A DNA stretch of 64,000 nucleotides from Leisingera sp. ANG1 (GTDB taxonomy: Bacteria > Pseudomonadota > Alphaproteobacteria > Rhodobacterales > Rhodobacteraceae): contig NZ_AFCF02000008.1 in the NCBI RefSeq assembly GCF_000203975.2, positions 580,983 through 644,982 of the forward strand. Reading direction: 5' to 3'. Each line of letters starts with the position of its first letter. The stretch's first letter is position 1. The position numbers and the translations under genes were made by a program. Under the pieces are notes generated by a model that worked only from the letters and a program-made list of their open reading frames with translations, had not been told where the DNA came from and ran no database searches. This document shows positions 9,176 to 17,824 of the stretch, in pieces.

Positions 9176-10008
9176 GCCTGCGGGTTTCTGTGCTGATCCC
9201 GGCCCACAACGAGGCAGACTATATCAAAGGCTGCCTGCAGGCGGTCTTTGCATCCGGCCCGTTGCCTGGTGCAATGACAGCAGAGGTGCTGGTGCTGGCC
9301 AATGGCTGCACCGATGAAACCGCAACGTTGGCCCGTGCTGCCACGCCCCCGGAGGGCTGGCATTTGCGGGTGCTTGAACTGCCCGAGGGCGGCAAGCTGG
9401 GGGCGCTGAATGCGGGTGATGCTGCGGCACGCGGGGATATCCTGATCTACCTGGATGCCGATGTGCTGGTTTCGCCCGGCCTGCTTCCTCAAATCGCCGT
9501 GGCATTGGACTTGGAGGCGCCGCGCTATGCCAGTGGCTGCCCCCAAGTCTCCCCTGCACGTAGCCCGGTGACACGGGCCTATGCGCGGCTGTGGATGCAG
9601 CTGCCGTTCTTTTCCAGCGGAGTGCCGGGGTTCGGTATCTTTGCCATGAACCGGGCCGGACGGCAGCGCTGGGGGAACTGGCCGGATATCATTGCCGATG
9701 ACATCTTTGCCCGGCTGAAATTTGCGCCCGGCGAGCGGGTGCAGGTTCCGGCAAGTTACAGCTGGCCGATGGTCGAGGGGTTCCGCAACTTGGTGAAAGT
9801 GCGGCGGCGGCAGAATGCCGGCGTGTCGGAAGTGGCGGCGAAATTTCCTCAGCTGACGCGCAACGAGGACACCGTGAAGGCCAGTGCGGGTACTGCGCTG
9901 CAACTTCTGTTGCGGGATCCGTTGGGCTTTCTGGCCTACGGCGCAGTTGCCCTGGCCGTAAAGACACCGCTGTTCGCCTCCCGAACCCGCTGGACCCGCG
10001 GCCGCTAA
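9172..10008 (+). CDS. Family 2 glycosyltransferase
   Basis: A 278-residue GT-A enzyme starting VSVLIPAHNEADYI, with the donor-binding DAD motif (YLDADVLV, ~residue 95) and a DDIFARLKF segment typical of GT2 enzymes with an ED/DD acceptor-side acidic pair. I chose the ATG that overlaps the previous stop codon (ATGA). A longer open frame starts 72 bases upstream but would overlap the previous gene heavily and adds non-conserved residues. It is the last gene of the translationally coupled NRPS/glycan operon. It probably adds one sugar to a lipid-linked or protein-linked intermediate. Confidence 0.87.
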   Translation: MSLRVSVLIPAHNEADYIKGCLQAVFASGPLPGAMTAEVLVLANGCTDETATLARAATPPEGWHLRVLELPEGGKLGALNAGDAAARGDILIYLDADVLVSPGLLPQIAVALDLEAPRYASGCPQVSPARSPVTRAYARLWMQLPFFSSGVPGFGIFAMNRAGRQRWGNWPDIIADDIFARLKFAPGERVQVPASYSWPMVEGFRNLVKVRRRQNAGVSEVAAKFPQLTRNEDTVKASAGTALQLLLRDPLGFLAYGAVALAVKTPLFASRTRWTRGR

Positions 10009-10022
10009 ACGCTGATTTGCCG

Positions 10023-10038
10023 GGGCGCTCCCGCGCCC
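10023..10038. terminator. Weak GC hairpin between convergent genes
   Basis: GGGCGC-TCCC-GCGCCC gives a 6-bp stem with a 4-base loop in the 132-base gap between the convergent GT2 and GT4 genes. There is no T run, so termination here is only a possibility. Confidence 0.25.
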
Positions 10039-10140
10039 GCAGGAAGGCTGGCTGTGCCAGACCACCCTTCGCGGCCTTGGGCCAGGCTCAGCGGGAGCGG
10101 TGCATCTTCAGATGCGCAGGCGGCGGGCGGGAGGTGCCGC

Positions 10141-11349
10141 TTATTGTTTGATTGCCTCGCGGAAATGCGCGGTCAGCTTTGCGGCTTCGATTGCACTGGC
10201 GTGGCGCTCCAACACCCGAATGCGCCCCGCCTGCCCCATGGCGGCCAGCTGCTCCTCGGGGGTTTCCGCCAGATCCAGTACTGCTTGAGCCAGTTCAGTC
10301 TCGTCCCCCGCAGGCACCAGCCAGCCGGTCTGCCCCGGCACCACCAGTTCCGGCGTGCCGGCGATATAGGTCGCAATTACCGGGCGGGCGGCGGCCATTG
10401 CCTCCATCACCACCATCGGCAGGCCTTCGGCAAAGGAGGGCATCACCAGCGCATGGGCGCGGGCCAGTTCCGCCCGCACGCCGTCCTCTGCCAGCCAACC
10501 GGTGAGGGTGATATTACGCTGCAGCCCAAGGTCGGCAAATGCCGCCTCCAGTTCCGGACGCATTTCACCATCGCCGATCAGCGCCAGATGCACATCCGGG
10601 ATATGCTCCACCAGCTGCGCCATGGCGCGGACCAGCACCATTTGGCCTTTCTGTTCCACAAACCGCCCGATAGCCGCCAGCCGCAGCGGCCCTTGCGGCA
10701 GCGGTGCCGGGTCCGCGAAGTGTTTCGCTTCGATGCCGCAATGCACCACCTTCAGGCTGTCCCATTTGCCAAAAGGCGCCCATCGGCTCAGCTGGCTCTT
10801 GCCGAAACTGCTAACCGCCACGGTGAAGGCGGCGCGGCTTATCTTTTCGCCCAGTGACAGCGCATGCGGGGCATCGAATTCCTCCGGACCGTGAACAGTG
10901 AAACTGTAGCCGGGGCCGCCCAGAACATGAGCCAGCATCGCCACCGCCGCGGAATTGGTGCCGAAATGGGCGTGCATGTGCTGCACGCCTTCTGCCTGAC
11001 AGCGCTGTTTCACATGGGCCGCTTCACCCAGATAGACCAGATGCCGCAAGACGCCCTTGTCCGAAGCACGCGCCAGTTTGAAAGCCAGCCTCAGCGCCTT
11101 TGTAAAATGGAGCGGGCCTGCCAAAGCCTCTCGCGTCAAGGCGGCCAGAAGACCGGCCGCGCCAGCCTTCAGCACATACTCTGTGCGAGCGGCCTCTGCC
11201 TGATCGCCCGGATCGGCCAGCGTTGTTTCGGAAGGGCGCATCGCCAGGCGCAGGACCTCCAAGCCCTGATGTTCCAGCGCATGCAGTTCACGGCGGATGA
11301 AGCTGTGCGAGGGCTGCGGATAAGTGTTCAGAACATAGGCGATTTTCAA
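10141..11349 (-). CDS. Family 4 glycosyltransferase (WcaL-like)
   Basis: A 402-residue GT-B enzyme. The N-terminal MKIAYVLNTYPQPSHSFIRRE motif and HAHFGTNSAA segment are typical of colanic-acid-type WcaL/AmsK glycosyltransferases. The C-terminal half carries GRFVEQKGQ and the E-x7-E type motif in MPSFAEGLPMVVMEAMA. It would transfer a sugar from a nucleotide donor at the cytoplasmic side of the membrane during EPS repeat-unit assembly. It is monocistronic, convergent with the preceding operon and divergent from the flippase gene; the 236-base divergent gap holds no motif I can name. Confidence 0.9.
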   Translation of the reverse strand: MKIAYVLNTYPQPSHSFIRRELHALEHQGLEVLRLAMRPSETTLADPGDQAEAARTEYVLKAGAAGLLAALTREALAGPLHFTKALRLAFKLARASDKGVLRHLVYLGEAAHVKQRCQAEGVQHMHAHFGTNSAAVAMLAHVLGGPGYSFTVHGPEEFDAPHALSLGEKISRAAFTVAVSSFGKSQLSRWAPFGKWDSLKVVHCGIEAKHFADPAPLPQGPLRLAAIGRFVEQKGQMVLVRAMAQLVEHIPDVHLALIGDGEMRPELEAAFADLGLQRNITLTGWLAEDGVRAELARAHALVMPSFAEGLPMVVMEAMAAARPVIATYIAGTPELVVPGQTGWLVPAGDETELAQAVLDLAETPEEQLAAMGQAGRIRVLERHASAIEAAKLTAHFREAIKQ

Positions 11350-11585
11350 CGCAGCGGGTTCCCTGCAAGTGCATGTATCCGCGGCAGGTTAGCGCCGGTT
11401 TGGCAGCTTGCCCAGCACCCGCTGCCGCTTGTCCCGCGGGCGTGGAGAATGCGGCACAGGCAGCAGGATTGTCGCTGCGTTTCAGCCGCTTGCACGGTTC
11501 CCGGCCTCCGCAGCCCCCGCAAGATTGACGCCCCTTCCCTGCCCGCCTAGCCTGCACCGCAAGAGTTTTGGGGATTTGCGCCGGA

Positions 11586-12956
11586 ATGCAGCGGGTTGCT
11601 TCGCTTTTTGCCGGTCAGGGGATGATGGCGCGGGTGCTGCGCTCGGCCTCCTGGCTAATGATCGGATACGGCGGCAGCCAGGCCTTGCGGCTGGCCTCCA
11701 ACCTGATCCTGACGCGCATCCTGTTCCCCGAGGCCTTTGGCCTGATGGCGCTGGTCACGGTGGTGACGGTGGGACTGTCGCTGTTTTCCGACGTGGGTAT
11801 CGGGCCGTCGATTGCCCAGAACAAACGGGGTGACGATCCGGCGTTTCTTGATACGGCCTGGACCATTCAGGTGATCCGGGGGTTCGGGTTGTGGGCGCTG
11901 ACGGCTCTGCTGGCTTGGCCTGCGGCCGTGTTCTATGGCACTCCGGAGCTGCTGATCTACCTGCCCATCGCGGGAGCGGGGCTGGCGGTTGCCGGCTTCA
12001 ACCCGACCCGGATCGAGACCGCACACCGGCATCTGCTGGCGGGGCGGGTCACGGTGCTGGAACTGGCGGGCCAGGTGATTGGGCTGGCGGCGATGGTCGG
12101 GCTGGCGCTGGCTACGCAATCGGTGATCGCGCTGGTGCTGGGCGGGGTCATTCAGGCCGCAGCCAAGCTGGCGCTGTGCCACTACGGCCTGCCGGGGGCG
12201 GCCAACCGCTTCCGCTGGGAGAAGGCCGCAGCGCGGGAATTGATCCATTTCGGCAAGTGGATTTTCCTGTCCACCGCGTTCTGGTTTCTGACCTCGCAAG
12301 GGGACCGGGCGATCCTGGGGAAATTTGTCAGCTTGGAAGTGCTGGGTGTCTACAACATCGGCTATTTCCTGGCGAGTTTTCCGATGCTGCTGGGCCATGC
12401 AGTGAACCAGCGGCTGATGATCCCTGTGTATCGCGACAAGCCCGCACAGGCGGCGCCGGAGAATCTGCGGCGGCAGCGGCAGCTGCGCGGCGGGCTGACC
12501 GGTGGTATCCTCGGGTTGCTTCTGGTGATGGCTTGGGCCGGGCCCTGGCTGGTTCAACTGCTGTATGATGACCGTTACATGCAAGCCGGGCCGATGATGG
12601 TGCTGATCGCGCTGGCACTGGCGCCTGCGGTGATCACCATGACCTATGACCAGGCGGCGCTGGCGGCGGGCGACAGCCGCGGGTTCTTTGTATTCTCCGC
12701 CGCGCGGGCCTGCCTGCAGACAGTCATGTTTCTGGGCGGGGTTGCCTGGTTCGGGCTGGCAGGCGGCATTACGGCGCTGGGTCTGGCAATGTTGGGGGCT
12801 TACCCGGTGCTGGTGCGGCTGGCGCGCAGGCATCACGTCTGGGATCCCCTGCATGATACTGGCTATGCGCTGCTGACACTGGCCGCTGGCGGGGCGGCGC
12901 TGCATTGGCATTGGGCAGAGGTAACTGCAATGGCGGGGGCGCTGGGAACACCCTGA
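11586..12956 (+). CDS. Wzx-like polysaccharide flippase (PST/MOP family)
   Basis: About 456 residues, nearly all membrane segments, with the PST-family N-terminus GYGGSQALRLASNLILTR and LFPEAFGLMALV. It should flip undecaprenyl-linked oligosaccharide units across the inner membrane. The start is uncertain. A TTG at 11568, ATG at 11586, and ATGs at 11622/11625 are all in frame; AGGGG just before 11622 favours the later ones, and homologues start close to the SASWLMIGYG segment. It stands divergent from the GT4 gene and convergent with the Wzz-like gene. Confidence 0.9.
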   Translation: MQRVASLFAGQGMMARVLRSASWLMIGYGGSQALRLASNLILTRILFPEAFGLMALVTVVTVGLSLFSDVGIGPSIAQNKRGDDPAFLDTAWTIQVIRGFGLWALTALLAWPAAVFYGTPELLIYLPIAGAGLAVAGFNPTRIETAHRHLLAGRVTVLELAGQVIGLAAMVGLALATQSVIALVLGGVIQAAAKLALCHYGLPGAANRFRWEKAAARELIHFGKWIFLSTAFWFLTSQGDRAILGKFVSLEVLGVYNIGYFLASFPMLLGHAVNQRLMIPVYRDKPAQAAPENLRRQRQLRGGLTGGILGLLLVMAWAGPWLVQLLYDDRYMQAGPMMVLIALALAPAVITMTYDQAALAAGDSRGFFVFSAARACLQTVMFLGGVAWFGLAGGITALGLAMLGAYPVLVRLARRHHVWDPLHDTGYALLTLAAGGAALHWHWAEVTAMAGALGTP

Positions 12957-13021
12957 TCTCAATAACCAGGGAAAACTGACCCATCGGCCAGCTAACGGTT
13001 GCTGATTTCAGACAAAATTTC

Positions 13022-14263
13022 CTACGCCTTGCGCCGGAACCGCCCGCGGCGCGGCGGGCGCGTGTCCATTTCAGGGATGGACACCACCGGTACCAGGCCG
13101 GTCTCCCGCTCCATTTGTACGGCGGTGCGCAGCACCGGATGGCGCAGTTCCTGCAAGAAAGCAGCCAGCAGGGCAAGAATCGCACTGACCGCCGCGCCCA
13201 TAAGCGCCTTCGTTTTACGGGCACCGGTCACCGGGTAGTCCGGCAGAGGTGCCGGCTCAATCACCGTCAGCCGTTCTGCCTGACGGCTGGTCTCCAGCCG
13301 GAACCCAACCTCAGCCTCGTTGCGGCGGGCCGTCATTTGCGCCAGCTCCCCCTGCAGCTGCGCCAGCCGCCGGTCATAGGCGCCCAGCTGGCGCTCCACC
13401 TCCGGGGTGGTCTGCAATGACGCCTCAAGCCCGGCCTTGCGCTGGGTCAGCAGTGCCTCCTGGGCGTCCAGCGTGGCCAGCTGCTGCTCGGCCTCTTCCT
13501 GCATGCGCCGCGCAGTGGCAGGGCGTTCGGTAGTCTGGGCCTGATCAGCAGCGCGGCGGATCTCGATCCGCTCGCGGGCGATTTCCAGGAGACCCTCGTT
13601 CATCGCGGCGATTTCGGCCCGGCGGAATTCAATTGTGCCAGGCAAGGTCACATCATTTGCGTTGCGAAAGGCGGCGATCTCATCCTCCAGCGCCGCGACC
13701 TGATCCGCAAGGGCCGCTTCCTTTTCTGCAAAGAAGCTGAGCGTTTCGCGGGCCTGGTCGATGCGGGTGGCGATGCTGAGTTCTATGGTGCGGCGCCCGA
13801 ATTCGCTGGCGACCTGCTGGGCCTGCTCAGCCGTGGGCATCCGGGCGGTAATGGTCAGTACCGAAATAGTGCCGTCGTCGGCAAAACCTTCGCGAGCGGC
13901 TGCAACGCCCGTAATCTGCACGGAAGTCCGCAGCTGCACGACCTTTTGCAGATCGGTCAAGGCGTTCTGGTCAGCGTAAATGCCATATTTTTCGATGATT
14001 TCCAGCAGGGTGCCGCGGGCCATCAGACGCTGTTCGATCAGCTGCATACGGCGGGCAGAGGAGCCTTCGACGGTGGATTTGGCCAGCTCGCCGGCAATCT
14101 GCGGCTGAGTGATCTGAAGCACCTCGGCGGTTTCATATTCATGCTGTTGACTGGCGGCGAACCACAGTGACACCAGGCAGCCGAGGACAAAAACGCAGGC
14201 GATCATGAACAGCCTGCGCTGCACCATGTCCAGAAAATCACCCAGAGAATAAATCGGCCCCAT
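13022..14263 (-). CDS. Polysaccharide copolymerase (Wzz/GumC-type chain-length regulator)
   Basis: A 413-residue protein with membrane segments near residues 17-38 and ~355-375 and a long Glu/Ala/Arg-rich coiled coil between them (~185-330), the layout of PCP proteins. A GNVR-like element (residues ~295-330) precedes the second membrane segment. It has a short basic C-terminal tail and no kinase domain; a separate BY-kinase-like gene follows on the same strand upstream. PCPs control chain length and link the polymerase to the outer-membrane exporter. It lies in a minus-strand group with the BY-kinase-like and sugar transferase genes. Confidence 0.88.
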   Translation of the reverse strand: MGPIYSLGDFLDMVQRRLFMIACVFVLGCLVSLWFAASQQHEYETAEVLQITQPQIAGELAKSTVEGSSARRMQLIEQRLMARGTLLEIIEKYGIYADQNALTDLQKVVQLRTSVQITGVAAAREGFADDGTISVLTITARMPTAEQAQQVASEFGRRTIELSIATRIDQARETLSFFAEKEAALADQVAALEDEIAAFRNANDVTLPGTIEFRRAEIAAMNEGLLEIARERIEIRRAADQAQTTERPATARRMQEEAEQQLATLDAQEALLTQRKAGLEASLQTTPEVERQLGAYDRRLAQLQGELAQMTARRNEAEVGFRLETSRQAERLTVIEPAPLPDYPVTGARKTKALMGAAVSAILALLAAFLQELRHPVLRTAVQMERETGLVPVVSIPEMDTRPPRRGRFRRKA

Positions 14264-14379
14264 CTGTCTGCTCTCATGCTGCCGGGGTGCCCGGTGTGTT
14301 CAAATGCCAGCCGGCCTCATACGGACCGCCGCCCGGTTTTACACCATAGCAAACAGGCGAAACTATGGCGTTTGCGTCT

Positions 14380-15213
14380 TCAGTGCAGGGGGCAGTCGGA
14401 TTTGCGCGCCCGGTTCAGCACCACGCCCAAAAGCTGAGTATGTCCCACTAGCATTTTCTCGCAGGCGGCCAGCTGCGCGGTGGTTGTGCTGGTGCCGTCG
14501 GAGATCAGCAGCACCCCGTCGACCTGCGGCAGGACGGCGGCAGTGTCGTCATGCTCCAGCACCGGCGGCAGATCAAACAGCGCGGTATCGGCACCGCTGC
14601 GAAGCATCAGTTCGTCCAAAGCGGCGCTGCAACTGCGGCTGTGCAGGATTTCGGCGGCGTTCTGATCCGCCGCGCTGTTCAGGCCAACCGCCAGCGACGG
14701 CAGCGGGCGCAGCAAGTGGTCTTCCATTGGGGCAGCGCCGGACAAAAACGCGTTCATATCCGCCTGAACCGGTATCCCCATGGCTTGTGCCACCCCAGGG
14801 CGGCGGAAATTCATGTCAAGCAGCACGGTCCGGCTGCCCGGCACCCTTGCCAGGCTAAGCGCCAGGTTGACCGCCGAGAACGTGGTGCCGCAGCCCCCGG
14901 CAGGGGCCGTCACCGCCACCCGCTTCCAGCCGCGGGCCTTCAGAGTGTGCAGCAGCCGAGTGCGCAACAGGTCAAAGGACTTGGACGCGGGCGCAGTGCG
15001 GAAGCGGCTAACCAGAGGCAGGCAACGCGACCCGTCTGCCCCTGCATCAAACGGGACTTGGCGGATCCGGTCCCAAGGCTCCGGCAGGGTGGCGGGCAAC
15101 TGGGCGGCAACAGATGAGGCGGGGGCAGATAAGGGACGTTCCGCCGCGGCAGCGGAGGGTGTGGCATCCGCCGGCGCGCGGCGGCGGAACCGCTTGAAAC
15201 CTTGCTCGGTCAT
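14380..15213 (-). CDS. CpsD/CapB-like BY-kinase homologue with degenerate P-loop
   Basis: A 277-residue cytoplasmic protein related to MinD-type bacterial tyrosine kinases partnered with Wzz proteins. The Walker A region reads APAGGCGTTFSAVNLA (residues ~103-118): the lysine expected before TT is absent. The Walker A' region (VLLDMNFRRPG) and the Walker B-like LFDLPPV are kept. There is no C-terminal tyrosine cluster. I chose the ATG at 15213 because GAGG lies 5 bases upstream; an in-frame ATG at 15363 adds 50 low-conservation residues. It probably regulates EPS chain length through the adjacent PCP rather than by phosphorylation. Confidence 0.82.
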   Translation of the reverse strand: MTEQGFKRFRRRAPADATPSAAAAERPLSAPASSVAAQLPATLPEPWDRIRQVPFDAGADGSRCLPLVSRFRTAPASKSFDLLRTRLLHTLKARGWKRVAVTAPAGGCGTTFSAVNLALSLARVPGSRTVLLDMNFRRPGVAQAMGIPVQADMNAFLSGAAPMEDHLLRPLPSLAVGLNSAADQNAAEILHSRSCSAALDELMLRSGADTALFDLPPVLEHDDTAAVLPQVDGVLLISDGTSTTTAQLAACEKMLVGHTQLLGVVLNRARKSDCPLH

Positions 15214-15370
15214 GACGTCCTCGTCGTCCTTCTGTGTCTTCTGCTGGCCGCGCACCGGGCTGGCGGTGACGGCTCCTGATGACGCAAAATGCTTCACAAC
15301 CTTGCTCCCTGCAATGGCTGGCTGATCTGCTGCATGCGCCTGACGGCCCGGACAACAGATCAAACTGGCC

Positions 15371-16219
15371 TTAATATCCCGTGCCTTTCAGCACGACACC
15401 GACGGTCCGCCAGATCAGCGACAGATCCCCGGCAAATGACAGCCCGCGCTTGTAGCCGGCATCCGCCTGCGCGCGGCTGGCGAAGCTGCCCTCATTGCGA
15501 ACCGACACTTGCCAAGCGCCGGTAATGCCCGGCCGCAAGGCAAAATAGGCCCGCGCATCGCCATATAACGGCAGCTGCTCCGGCATCATCGGCCGCGGTC
15601 CGACCAGGCTCATGTCCCCCTTGGCCACGTTCCAAAGCTGCGGCAGCTCATCCAGCGAGGTGGCGCGCAGAAACCGCCCGACCCGGGTGATCCGCGGATC
15701 GTTCTTCAGCTTTTGAGTTTCCTCCCATTCCCGGCGCAGAGCCGGGTCAGTGTCCAGGTAGTGCTGCAGCAGCTGGTCAGCATCCCGCACCATCGTGCGC
15801 AGTTTCAGAATGCGGAACACCTGACCACCGCGGCCCAGCCGTGCCTGAGTGTAGAAGGGGCGGCCGCCCTCCAGCGCCAGCGCAGCAGCGCAAAGAGCGA
15901 TCAGCGGAAGAACCACAGGCAGGCTCAGCAGCACCAGCAGCACGTCCAGCCCGCGTTTACCGCCGCCGGCGTATGCTCCGCCGCCAGCGCCCTTTACGGC
16001 TTGCCGAGCCGGTGAAAGGCCGCTCAGCGAGGCATTCATGTTTGCTGCCTTCAAATGCATAGAATTGAACAGGGGAACGGCCGTTGCAGACCGTCCGCCT
16101 TCCGCATCAACGTGCACTAAAGACAGCCCCGCCCCTCCGGGAACCATGTCTTTCATTCCACACCCCTCGATCCAGCCAGTCGCCTGGCCGGGCCGCCGCT
16201 GAATGCGGCGGTCATTCAA
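15371..16219 (-). CDS. Undecaprenyl-phosphate sugar phosphotransferase (ExoY/WcaJ-type)
   Basis: It begins EPS repeat-unit synthesis by moving a sugar-1-phosphate from a nucleotide sugar to undecaprenyl phosphate. Seen: one N-terminal hydrophobic segment ([19 protein letters not shown]), KLRTMV, then [21 protein letters not shown] and [11 protein letters not shown], all hallmarks of the bacterial sugar transferase domain. The membrane helix is single, as in ExoY (not the five-helix WbaP form). The start is uncertain. ATGs at 16219, 16156, 16060 and 16039 are in frame; 16039 (MNASLSG) would give 222 residues, closest to ExoY length, with AAGG 8-9 bases upstream. It lies upstream of the kinase-like and PCP genes on the same strand. 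Confidence 0.9.
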   Translation of the reverse strand: MNDRRIQRRPGQATGWIEGCGMKDMVPGGAGLSLVHVDAEGGRSATAVPLFNSMHLKAANMNASLSGLSPARQAVKGAGGGAYAGGGKRGLDVLLVLLSLPVVLPLIALCAAALALEGGRPFYTQARLGRGGQVFRILKLRTMVRDADQLLQHYLDTDPALRREWEETQKLKNDPRITRVGRFLRATSLDELPQLWNVAKGDMSLVGPRPMMPEQLPLYGDARAYFALRPGITGAWQVSVRNEGSFASRAQADAGYKRGLSFAGDLSLIWRTVGVVLKGTGY

Positions 16220-16909
16220 AACTCACATTGACAGTCCGCAAGCCAATGGCCGCGGAATGCCGCTACTGATTTTCCGGTTCAAAACCGGGCACGCCCCCAC
16301 GCGCCCGCGCCATTTTTTTAATGCCGCCCAATTCCCAGGCGGCGGTGCGTTGCAGCACTCCGCCCTAATTAGGACAAATTTAGGCAATTGCGCGCAAAAT
16401 TTTCATTTTCCTGCAAAACGACCTCAAACTGCGCCTTGCACAGGAAGAATCAGGAAACAATGGAAGAAGACTGATTAGAATTGTTTCCGCAAGAGTTCGA
16501 ACGTTTCCCGGAATCAATGTTCCGCTGCTTTCGGGAATTTTCCGGGCCGCGAAGCCGCGGGAAAATGTCCCTTGCCACCCTCAACTTATTCGGAACCGAG
16601 CGGAGTAAACCCATCCGCCAGAGACGGTACCAACTGCACAGCAGACTGAAAATCGGGGCCAACAGAAAGCACTCGCCTGCTGATAGCCTATTGCCGGTGG
16701 ATATTGCAATTCCCCGGGAATGGGGAGGAGCGATTGAATGATCAATACCGCAATTGCCCTATTGAACAGCAACAGTGCGGAGCATGAATATTGCAGAAAG
16801 TCCCAGTATTCCTGCATCTCCTCGCTGTGAACCGGCAGGCCGCACACTTGCCGGAAACCGGAAACACAGCCATAAGCCTCAGCAAAGCGATGGCAGAAGG
16901 GGCGTAGCC
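16220..16909. other. 690-base AT-rich regulatory gap between divergent genes
   Basis: No convincing gene. The stretch at 16260-16500 is clearly more AT-rich than its surroundings and holds two 10-base palindromes (separate entry). Further right are TTCC/GGAA-rich inverted elements (CGGAA-N6-TTCCG at 16509-16524) and a hairpin-like element at 16538-16565 (TTTTCC ... GGAAAA with inner CGCG/CGCG). Short open frames here (for example 86 codons at 16481-16741) have no recognisable motif or ribosome site. It probably carries the EPS promoter for the minus-strand group and a promoter for the plus-strand gene at 16910. Confidence 0.55.
16364..16397. promoter_or_regulatory. Twin 10-bp palindromes upstream of EPS genes
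   Basis: CCTAATTAGG (16364-16373) and TTGCGCGCAA (16388-16397) are both perfect palindromes, separated by 14 bases of AT-rich DNA. They lie 145-178 bases upstream of the earliest possible start of the sugar transferase gene. They are candidate operator half-sites or an operator pair; no regulator is identified. Confidence 0.4.
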
Positions 16910-17761
16910 ATGATGCAATCTCCCAGCAGCGGCGCCAGCTGGCTGGCCGCCAACCTGGACGGAACCGCACTGACCGCCTGGACCATGACCGGCAGCACTG
17001 CAGGCCCGGCACAGCGGCTGCACCTGCCCGGCAACGGCCCGGATAAACTTGCTGCAGGTTTACGGCAGCTGCTGGCAGGCGGGGCACTGCCGGTAGTGCT
17101 GGGTGGCAGCACCCTGGTGCCTGTGCAGACGGTGCCCGCCGTTCCTGCAGACCTGCCTTTGACGGCAGCCCCGCTGGAAGAGCTGAACGTTCATGCCCTG
17201 CCAGGGCTGAGCCAGTCTGCGCCGTGCGGACTGATACAGGGTGCCGCAGCCCGGCTGAGCGGCTTCTTGCAGCTGAACCCGGACTGGGACGGCGTGGTCT
17301 GCCTGCCGGACACCGGTGTGACCCATTGGGTGCAGGTCAGTGCCAGAGAAGCAGTCAGCTTTCAAAGCGCGCTTACCGGGCAGCTGGCGGCTGCGGTTGC
17401 GCAGCCAATGGCGCTGGAAGCCGCAGGCAGCTGCAGCAAGGCAGCGCTTGCTGAGGCGGCAGCCGACGGCATTGCCAACCCGGAACTGCTGGCAGCGCGG
17501 CTGGCGTCTTTGCAGGCGGACGCCGCGCTGGGGCAGTTGCAGGCGGACACAGCGCGGGGACGGCTCTGGGGGCTCCTATTGGGGGCGGAGCTGGCTGCTG
17601 CCCGCCCCTACTGGCTGGGCCAGAACCTGGCGCTGCTGGCTGAAGCGCCGCTGCAGCCGCTTTATGCCGCGGCGCTGGAGGCCCAAGGGCTGCCGGTCAC
17701 CGTGGCAGACCCGCTGCGCATGACGCTGGAAGGGCTGACCCGGGCCTGGGCCGCGAACTGA
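16910..17761 (+). CDS. 2-dehydro-3-deoxygalactonokinase (DgoK) family protein, degenerate
   Basis: A 283-residue protein that follows the DgoK layout. It has an N-terminal phosphate-loop-like WLAANLDGTALTAW, a mid-region PGLSQSAPCGLIQGAAARLSG that aligns with the family's MRGEET-Q-x-G region, and VVCLPDTGVTHWVQVS in place of the PGTHSKW motif, followed by SFQSALTGQLAA for the family's F-x-T-x-MTGEL. Several family-defining residues are therefore replaced. DgoK phosphorylates 2-keto-3-deoxy-galactonate; this copy may have changed substrate or lost activity. No dgoA or dgoD lies nearby. The start at 16910 (ATGATG) fits the family N-terminus; the longer frame from 16775 adds 45 unlike residues. 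Confidence 0.65.
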   Translation: MMQSPSSGASWLAANLDGTALTAWTMTGSTAGPAQRLHLPGNGPDKLAAGLRQLLAGGALPVVLGGSTLVPVQTVPAVPADLPLTAAPLEELNVHALPGLSQSAPCGLIQGAAARLSGFLQLNPDWDGVVCLPDTGVTHWVQVSAREAVSFQSALTGQLAAAVAQPMALEAAGSCSKAALAEAAADGIANPELLAARLASLQADAALGQLQADTARGRLWGLLLGAELAAARPYWLGQNLALLAEAPLQPLYAAALEAQGLPVTVADPLRMTLEGLTRAWAAN

Positions 17762-17824
17762 TCGCGGCACCGGCTTGCGGCATGGGCGTACTTCGGGGCT
17801 TCCAGAACCCGCAGCGCCAAAACT

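Noticed and set aside
11655-12962. 435-codon minus-strand frame opposite the Wzx flippase
   Set aside because: Gln/His/Arg-rich shadow of a membrane protein gene.
16481-16741. 86-codon plus-strand frame in the large AT-rich gap
   Set aside because: No Shine-Dalgarno, no recognisable motif, and composition unlike the neighbouring genes.
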